Shown: positions 58,698-64,000 of the stretch, one piece after another
Layout of the letters: every line of letters starts with the position of its first letter
Numbering within the stretch: position 1 is the stretch's first letter
NCBI GenBank assembly: GCA_963977525.1
Contig: CAXBPC010000004.1
Coordinates: 124,001-188,000, forward strand
From: Ancylomarina sp963977525
GTDB taxonomy: Bacteria; Bacteroidota; Bacteroidia; Bacteroidales; Marinifilaceae
Length of the DNA: 64,000 nt
Direction of reading: 5' to 3'
Position numbers and translations under genes: made by a program
The notes under the pieces: model-generated
Told to the model about the DNA's origin: nothing
The model's database searches: none
What the model saw: only the letters and a program-made list of their open reading frames with translations

Positions 58698-61175
58698 TTA
58701 GAATAATTTCTTAAATAAGTCTCTGGCTTTCTTCTCTAGTTCTTTTGTTCCTTTCTTTTTAAGCTCTTTTAAAGCAGCATCTTTGGCTTGCTTAATGGCT
58801 TTGCTTAGATCTAAGTTTACTTTAGGGTCGTCAACTGTTCCCGTAATCTTAACAGATACATCAAGCTTCTTAATCGATTTATTACCTGGAATTTTATCAA
58901 GGAATTTAGTCACATCGCTTCCTAACTCTTCTTTAGGAAGTTTCATGTCCATAGTGAAATCCAATTTCCCATCAACCGATTGGGTACCATATATTGTAGC
59001 CTGATGACCAGCAATTTTAGTGTTGAATGGTTTCACAATGATATTTCCGTTTGTAATAACAAAATCCATATCGAATTTTGAAACCGATATACGCTTGTAG
59101 CTATCATTTTTTAGAGCCTTAGCCAATGCAACAAAAGCCTTACTGTCTTTAATGATGATACCTCTTGAGTGGAATGCACCTTTACCATTTAGGGTATTCA
59201 TCACAGGGTTCATCTCTTCGTTTAGCTGAGATTTAATCTTCAAATCGGAAGATACTTTTCCTTCGCAGTTTAATGCCATAGGAATCATCTTTTTAACCAT
59301 ACTTAATGATTCGTAAGTCGATTTGATGTCGAAATTATTAACATCTAAACCAAAGTCGAAATTAGGCTTTTTGATATCCTTAGTGCTATATGAACCATTC
59401 ATGGTCATTTGACCTTTTAGCATATTCATTGAAAGGTTAGTCAGTTTTGCAACCGAATTCTTTACAACGATTAAACCCTTCACATCTTCAATCATCATCT
59501 TATCAAATTTGATTTTTTGCATGTTAGCAACAAACTTGATATCTAGATCAGCAGGAACTGGAACCACAGACATTGGAATGGTATCACTTTCAACAGCTGT
59601 TGATTCTTCTTCGGTCATGAATTCATTCAAGTCGAAGTTTCTTGAATTCATGTTGAAATTTCCCTTAAGTGTTTTTCCTTTTAAAGCATAAGGAATATAG
59701 TTTTCCAATCTACCTTTAAGTTGAACATCTGATTTTCCAATAAGAGAATTAAAAGAATTTAAACTGATGTATTTTGGTGTAAAACTCAATACAGAACTAA
59801 GGATACGAATTCCTTGAGGGAAGTCAGGCGTTGTGAATTCAAAGTTTTTAAGCTTAAGGTCACCTTTTGCCATGAATTTTTGATACTCTTCTTTCTCAAT
59901 AGCCGATAGACGACCTTTGAAACTGATATCTGAAGTTACGATACCTGCAATCTTAATACTATCCATTGGAATGGCGTGGCGAATCTTGGCGAAGTCAATA
60001 ACTCCTTTACAAAGACCGCTAATCTCAGGATCGCTCATTGGTGTTTTAATATGAATCTCAGCATCAATCGGGTTGTTAGCAACCTCAAAGTGGAATGCAT
60101 TCACATCAGTAACAAGAGCATCTAAATCGCCACCAGGGTGGTTTACTTCAGCATCAATATTAATATTGTTGATTGTCTCTGGTAGATCAGGGTATTTGAT
60201 ATTGGCATCAGCCACTTTTAGCTTGGCACCAAAAGCTGGCATATGATCTTCTCTGTATTCCCCTTTAACAAAAGCACTCAAAACTAGATTTCCTGATGTC
60301 TCTAGGCCTTTAATATCTTTCATGAATGCTTCTGGAATCATAGATAATAAAGATTTGAAATCGGTCTTTTTGGCATCTAGTTTGATGTCCAAGCCATATG
60401 CATCTTTCAGCATGGCAAAATTACCCATCATGCCAAATTCTAGATCGTTTAGAGTCAATTTGTTTTCTTTAAAGTTGAAAACCATATTCTCTAAATCGGC
60501 GCCTAAAGCAGCCTCTAAACCTAGATTAGCGTTATTAAGGTATTTGATACCTTCGTAATCGAAAGTGATACCTGTAGCTGTCGAATTAACGTTTAAGTTG
60601 GTTTCTTTAGCTGAGAAATCACCATTTAGGTTTAAGTCTAGATCAGCAAGAACTAAGTTTGCTTTTAGAGTAGCATCATGATATTCCAAAGCGAAATCTT
60701 CAACGCGTACTTCTTCGAATATAACTTTAAAGTCGGATGCTTCAGTGCTTTCTTCCACAACAACTTCTTCTTCAGTAGTTGATTTAGAAATATTCCAATT
60801 GGCTTTTCCTGATTCTAAAACTAAGGCATTAACTTTTGTTTTTGCTAAAACGATTACCCCAACATTAAGCTGTTCGCCCGAAATTGCAGAACCTAAATCA
60901 ACAGCTGTATATAAACTACCTACATAGGCTAAAGTATCATTTGAAAAATCACCTTTACCTACAACAGAAATACCTTGTATTTCAACAAATAGCTTTGGGA
61001 AACTTTTGAACATAGATAAGCTAACATCTGCAATCTCAATTTTTGCATCAACAGCTTTATCCATTTCTACTTTTACTCGATCCATTATTTGATCCTTGAA
61101 AAGGTAGGGAAGTAGAGCTAATAGTAGTATAAGGACTAGAATTACGCCACCAAAAATTTTAAAGAATTTCTTCAT
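58698..61175 (-). CDS. AsmA-like / TamB-type envelope protein
   Basis: About 825 residues from the ATG at 61173-61175 (MKKFFKIFGGVILVLILLLALLPYLF); an upstream in-frame ATG adds 12 unlikely residues. One N-terminal membrane helix precedes the AsmA signature MDKAVDAKIEIADVSLSMFKSFPKLFVEIQGISVVGK, a long repetitive beta-rich periplasmic region, then an AsmA C-terminal block (MTMNGSYSTKDIKKPNFDFGLDVNNFDI, LNGKGAFHSRGIIIKDSKAF). It ends in a basic helical tail (KKGTKELEKKARDLFKKLF). AsmA-like proteins are thought to help lipid transport or outer-membrane homeostasis. Its last codons are duplicated at 56338-56388. Confidence 0.88.
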   Translation of the reverse strand: MKKFFKIFGGVILVLILLLALLPYLFKDQIMDRVKVEMDKAVDAKIEIADVSLSMFKSFPKLFVEIQGISVVGKGDFSNDTLAYVGSLYTAVDLGSAISGEQLNVGVIVLAKTKVNALVLESGKANWNISKSTTEEEVVVEESTEASDFKVIFEEVRVEDFALEYHDATLKANLVLADLDLNLNGDFSAKETNLNVNSTATGITFDYEGIKYLNNANLGLEAALGADLENMVFNFKENKLTLNDLEFGMMGNFAMLKDAYGLDIKLDAKKTDFKSLLSMIPEAFMKDIKGLETSGNLVLSAFVKGEYREDHMPAFGAKLKVADANIKYPDLPETINNINIDAEVNHPGGDLDALVTDVNAFHFEVANNPIDAEIHIKTPMSDPEISGLCKGVIDFAKIRHAIPMDSIKIAGIVTSDISFKGRLSAIEKEEYQKFMAKGDLKLKNFEFTTPDFPQGIRILSSVLSFTPKYISLNSFNSLIGKSDVQLKGRLENYIPYALKGKTLKGNFNMNSRNFDLNEFMTEEESTAVESDTIPMSVVPVPADLDIKFVANMQKIKFDKMMIEDVKGLIVVKNSVAKLTNLSMNMLKGQMTMNGSYSTKDIKKPNFDFGLDVNNFDIKSTYESLSMVKKMIPMALNCEGKVSSDLKIKSQLNEEMNPVMNTLNGKGAFHSRGIIIKDSKAFVALAKALKNDSYKRISVSKFDMDFVITNGNIIVKPFNTKIAGHQATIYGTQSVDGKLDFTMDMKLPKEELGSDVTKFLDKIPGNKSIKKLDVSVKITGTVDDPKVNLDLSKAIKQAKDAALKELKKKGTKELEKKARDLFKKLF

Positions 61176-61407
61176 TTCAGTATTTTTATATTTACAAAGT
61201 TGATTTAACAATAGAGAATTTTGTTCTAAATATTAAAATTAGGCTTTTTTAGCTTCAGAACAATTTTGCAAGACGATGTTTTAATAAAAATTAAGCTTAA
61301 ATGGATAGAATTCTTAAGGCTTGCTGTTTTTTTCAATTTGTATACTGTTTAGATTCAGCTTTGTATAATGAATAAAGGGCTTTGTGTGCTTTTTTGAAGT
61401 AAAAATG

Positions 61408-61440
61408 CTTGCAGTGTTAGAAAAAAAAGCCTTATATTTG
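61408..61440 (+). promoter_or_regulatory. Promoter of the tRNA-Arg cluster
   Basis: TTG at 61409-61411 and TATATTTG at 61433-61440 (fits TAnnTTTG exactly) are separated by 21 bp; the first tRNA begins 18 bp later. Confidence 0.65.
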
Positions 61441-61457
61441 CATCGCAATTAAGAAAA

Positions 61458-61531
61458 GGACGTGTAGCATAACTGGATAGTGCACCTCGTTACGGCCGAG
61501 GAGGTTGGGGGTTCGAATCCCTCCATGTTCA
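61458..61531 (+). tRNA. tRNA-Arg (anticodon ACG), copy 1
   Basis: A 74-nt cloverleaf: acceptor GGACGTG / CATGTTC with G-U pairs, discriminator A, anticodon stem CCTCG / CGAGG around the loop TTACGGC (anticodon ACG), and T arm GGGGGTTCGAATCCCTC. It decodes CGU. CCA is not encoded. First of three identical copies. Confidence 0.95.
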
Positions 61532-61596
61532 CAGAAACTCGAATTAAGAAGCAAATTGATTTCATTAAATGAATGACGTTTTGAAAACTTAAGAGG

Positions 61597-61666
61597 GTGA
61601 GAATCCAAAAGGGTTCGTAATATATTAATGACGAACGAAGTGAGGAATCATCCTTCCATGTTCACA
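61597..61666 (+). repeat. Repeat ending in tRNA-Arg 3' sequence, copy 1
   Basis: About 70 bp containing GAGAATCCAAAAGGGTTCGT, a hairpin-prone TTCGT..ACGAA core and GTGAGGAATCATCCTTCCAT, ending CCATGTTCACA, the same last bases and 3' flank as the tRNAs. No cloverleaf can be drawn. It is repeated at 62035-62107. Confidence 0.75.
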
Positions 61667-61744
61667 ATAAGAGCTTATACAAATAACGATTTGTATAAAA
61701 TGAATCAGAAGATAATCCGTAATTCTGATTCAAAAAAACATAAT

Positions 61745-61818
61745 GGACGTGTAGCATAACTGGATAGTGCACCTCGTTACGGCCGAGGAGGTTGGGGGTT
61801 CGAATCCCTCCATGTTCA
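61745..61818 (+). tRNA. tRNA-Arg (anticodon ACG), copy 2
   Basis: Identical in all 74 bases to the copy at 61458-61531. It is preceded by a spacer with a GAATCAG..CTGATTC hairpin that is similar to the spacer before copy 3, so tRNA and spacer were duplicated together. Confidence 0.95.
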
Positions 61819-61896
61819 CTTTTACATTTATGCAAAAATGATTTGTGTAAATTATATCAGAAAATTTCCATTAATCTGATTCAAAAAAAATATAAT

Positions 61897-61970
61897 GGAC
61901 GTGTAGCATAACTGGATAGTGCACCTCGTTACGGCCGAGGAGGTTGGGGGTTCGAATCCCTCCATGTTCA
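61897..61970 (+). tRNA. tRNA-Arg (anticodon ACG), copy 3
   Basis: Identical to the two upstream copies. It is followed by a strong terminator and then by the second tRNA-tailed repeat. Confidence 0.95.
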
Positions 61971-61976
61971 CATATA

Positions 61977-62018
61977 AAAAAGAGAATCTTCCATATTACT
62001 TGGGAGATTCTCTTTTTT
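61977..62018 (+). terminator. Terminator of the tRNA-Arg cluster
   Basis: AAAAAGAGAATCTTCC pairs with TGGGAGATTCTCTTTTT, followed by T residues. Confidence 0.85.
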
Positions 62019-62034
62019 TATACAAGATTTTTGG

Positions 62035-62107
62035 GATGAGAACCCATTTTGGAGTTCGTAATATATTAATGACGAACGGAGTGAGGAATCATCTCTCCAT
62101 GTTCACA
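62035..62107 (+). repeat. Repeat ending in tRNA-Arg 3' sequence, copy 2
   Basis: Matches the repeat at 61597-61666, with an identical core of more than 20 bases (TTCGTAATATATTAATGACG and onward) and the same CCATGTTCACA end. It lies beyond the cluster terminator, so it is probably not part of the tRNA transcript. Confidence 0.75.
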
Positions 62108-62162
62108 GATAATTCATCAGAAAAGGGATTAGTTTTTTTGTGAATTATATGTGCTTTATGGA

Positions 62163-62678
62163 TTAGAAAATTCTCCTTGATGCGAGGTAACGTTTTAGCC
62201 AATAAGGATTATTCAAATTCGATTTCATAAGGCCTTTCTTTGTTGAAACATGCATAAATAGGTTATTACCCATAAAAATGCCAACGTGACGATATCGTTT
62301 TGATGTTTTAAATAAGACCAAATCTCCAATTCGAAGCTTACTTTTAGAAACTGGAACACCCTCTCTTAGCATAAGGCCAGTTGTTCGAGGTAAGTTGACC
62401 TTGAAAAGATGCTTGTAAGTGAATTGAACAAAGCCTGAACAGTCGAATCCTTTCATGCTCGTACCACCATATTTATAGGGAACAGCCTTGTATTTCTTAT
62501 AGTGTACCTCAAGCTTATGCTTTCTACTGACCTTCTTTTGTTGCTTTTTGGGTTCAACTTTTTCTGTTCTTAATTGAGGCTTGTGTTTGGTTGTATTTTG
62601 CTTAGTTGTATGTCTCTTAGTAGAACATGAAGCAATAGTGAAACCTATCAGGATAATGAAGAGAAGTTGTTTAAGCAT
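62163..62678 (-). CDS. NlpC/P60 family lipoprotein (C40 peptidase)
   Basis: 171 residues. The lipoprotein signal ends at Cys18 (FTIASCST). A basic linker (about 20-60) precedes the NlpC/P60 domain: KYGGTSMKGFDCSGFVQFTYKH with nucleophile Cys80, RIGDLVLFKTSKRYRHVGIFMGN with His131, and LFMHVSTKKGLMKSNL with His143. It cleaves peptidoglycan stem peptides (D-gamma-glutamyl-diaminopimelate type) in the periplasm, like Spr/MepS. Monocistronic. Confidence 0.92.
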   Translation of the reverse strand: MLKQLLFIILIGFTIASCSTKRHTTKQNTTKHKPQLRTEKVEPKKQQKKVSRKHKLEVHYKKYKAVPYKYGGTSMKGFDCSGFVQFTYKHLFKVNLPRTTGLMLREGVPVSKSKLRIGDLVLFKTSKRYRHVGIFMGNNLFMHVSTKKGLMKSNLNNPYWLKRYLASRRIF

Positions 62679-62793
62679 AAATTGGTTTTCGGTGCATGAT
62701 TAGAGAAATAGAAAGAGTTGACCTTTCTGTTTCTCTAATGCAATAACATGGAAAGAGTATACTTATTGTCTTTTTATTGTTTTATAAATGAGC

Positions 62794-63912
62794 TTAAGCA
62801 ACCTTTCGGTGCATACTGACAGCAAATGTAACTGCAGATATAGCAAAGATGCTTAATATGGCTAGTTCTTTAAGGATATCGAAAAGTCCTGATCCTTTTA
62901 GCATGATCATTCTGATAATCTTAATAAAATAAGCAATGGGGTTGAGAATATTTAGCTTTTGACCCCATTCTGGCATACTTTCAACCGGCGTAAATAGACC
63001 ACTCATTAGTAAGAAAATCACCATGAAAAACCAAGCAATAAACATAGCTTGTTGTTGCGTATCGGTTTGTGTTGAAATGAGTAAACCAAAGCCCAGAATT
63101 GCGATTAGATACACAAACGCGACAAGGTAAATTAACCAAACGGAACCTAAGAATGGAATCTTAAATCCAAATGTTGCAACCAAGAGACCAACTCCCAATT
63201 CGAAAAATCCGATGACTAGAAAGGGGATTAACTTTGCTAGCAAGAATTGTGATTTTTTAATAGGCGTTACATTGATTTGTTCTATGGTTCCAATCTCTTT
63301 TTCCCGCACCACATTCATGGCTGATAAAAATAAACTTATTACAGTAACCAATAAGACAAGGAGTCCTGGTAGCATGTAAGGTATATACTTCATCTCAGGA
63401 TTAAACTGATGAGAATAGGTTGATCTTACAATATTCTGTTGATTGTCCTGACTTAGTTCTGCAAAATTCGGTTTTATATCTTCATTGTAATCCTGTATAA
63501 CAGAATTGATATAAGCATTGTATAAACCTGCCGAGCTGGCATTTATGGCATTTACTAGGATCTGAATGGATGCGTGAGTTTTTAAATCAACCGATTTTCC
63601 GAAATCTTCATTAAAGACAAGAATCGCATCGATATTGTCTCTAAATATTTCCTTTTCTGCTTCTTCCTCTGAAAATCCAATCTCTTTGACTGTGAAAAAT
63701 GGAGATCCATTAAACTTCGATATCAACTCTCTAGATTGACTGGAAAGATCTTTATCGACAATATACAGATTTGTATTTTTCATATCGTAGGTTGCCGCAA
63801 ATGACAGAATGCAAAGCTGTAATATTGGCATTGCAAATATGATTGGTAACATGCTCTTGTTACGGAAAATCTGTAAGAACTCTTTTTGTAATAAATATTT
63901 TAATATTCGCAT
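62794..63912 (-). CDS. ABC-2 type transporter permease (YhhJ/YbhR-like)
   Basis: 372 residues. One N-terminal helix (SMLPIIFAMPILQLCILSFAAT), a large periplasmic domain (about 45-175) and five C-terminal helices, beginning LPGLLVLLVTVISLFLSAMNVVREKEIGTIEQINVTPI, which holds the coupling segment. This matches ABC2_membrane_3 permeases used for drug or lipid export with a HlyD-type adaptor. A second permease ends 18 bp upstream on the same strand, so the exporter is a two-permease operon whose ATPase and adaptor lie beyond the window. Confidence 0.9.
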   Translation of the reverse strand: MRILKYLLQKEFLQIFRNKSMLPIIFAMPILQLCILSFAATYDMKNTNLYIVDKDLSSQSRELISKFNGSPFFTVKEIGFSEEEAEKEIFRDNIDAILVFNEDFGKSVDLKTHASIQILVNAINASSAGLYNAYINSVIQDYNEDIKPNFAELSQDNQQNIVRSTYSHQFNPEMKYIPYMLPGLLVLLVTVISLFLSAMNVVREKEIGTIEQINVTPIKKSQFLLAKLIPFLVIGFFELGVGLLVATFGFKIPFLGSVWLIYLVAFVYLIAILGFGLLISTQTDTQQQAMFIAWFFMVIFLLMSGLFTPVESMPEWGQKLNILNPIAYFIKIIRMIMLKGSGLFDILKELAILSIFAISAVTFAVSMHRKVA

Positions 63913-63930
63913 AATTATTCCTTTTCGATA

Positions 63931-64000
63931 TTACTCTAACCTTGTTTTAAACTTCTTTAAACTAAGCCCAATGAAACCTATTGTCATGGCAATTAGAATC
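63931..64000 (-). CDS. C-terminal end of a second ABC-2 permease (partial)
   Basis: Only the last 22 codons are in the window (ILIAMTIGFIGLSLKKFKTRLE, stop at 63931-63933): a final membrane helix and a basic tail typical of ABC-2 permeases. It is in tandem with the permease at 62794-63912, as in YhhJ-type pairs. Confidence 0.6.
   Translation of the reverse strand, partial: ILIAMTIGFIGLSLKKFKTRLE

Noticed and set aside
61919..62143. Reading frame crossing the third tRNA-Arg
   Set aside because: It reads through a structural RNA gene, a terminator and the tRNA-tailed repeat, so it is not a protein gene.
1..64000. Prophage, transposon or secretion-system island
   Set aside because: No integrase, transposase, capsid or conjugation genes were found; the accessory signals are small and repeat-based.

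Overview
The window looks like the chromosome of a low-GC member of the Bacteroidota, probably a marine Bacteroidales/Marinilabiliales-type organism. The lineage call is inference from four things: promoters of the TTTG / TAnnTTTG type (clearest before gcvT and the tRNA cluster), a FecI/FecR-type sigma and anti-sigma pair tied to an STN/carboxypeptidase-regulatory-like surface protein, a serC-serA-DUF1015 cluster, and a LysO exporter split into two genes. No rRNA, phage module, transposase or CRISPR array is visible.

Layout. 1-5.4 kb: partial phosphoglycolate-phosphatase-like gene, DUF523 protein, threonine dehydrogenase, one unknown conserved-looking gene and a MATE exporter. 5.4-20 kb, almost all minus strand: patatin/Omp85-type outer-membrane protein, GAF protein, DEAD-box helicase, then an ECF sigma / FecR / STN-protein module with a second surface-protein paralogue, a helical-repeat protein and UvrA. 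20-31 kb: ECF sigma plus a small protein, MlaD, cell-wall amidase, LptD, PabA/TrpG-type amidotransferase, PQ-loop protein, a response-regulator phosphatase with its Hpt partner, and a TPR/PD40/SPOR envelope protein. 31-38.7 kb: GcvT, SerC, SerA, DUF1015 (serine/glycine/one-carbon metabolism), a DUF438-hemerythrin-PAS sensor and a membrane protein.

38.7-45 kb is the most unusual stretch. A DUF559 nuclease-like gene starts next to four tandem copies of a two-hairpin palindrome, and further copies lie at 42.6 and 44.8 kb. A 42-bp hairpin minisatellite forms the upstream region of a DUF6261-like gene. An A/T-rich DUF2971 gene is bounded by two similar junctions and followed by a long attC-like inverted repeat, so it resembles a solitary gene cassette. 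After this come a GH63-type glycosidase, three peptidases (C69, S37, M24B) and the split LysO exporter.

51.5-64 kb: acetyl-CoA synthetase, a 3' remnant of galT before a sodium/sugar symporter, a G/C-rich 20-21-bp minisatellite, and a secreted agmatine-deiminase-like lipoprotein with an AraC/GyrI-like regulator. Those two genes are bracketed by two copies of the 3' end of an AsmA-like gene. Next come three identical tRNA-Arg(ACG) genes interleaved with two odd repeats that end in the tRNA 3' sequence, then an NlpC/P60 lipoprotein and ABC-2 permeases. Family names come from reading motifs; no database search was possible.
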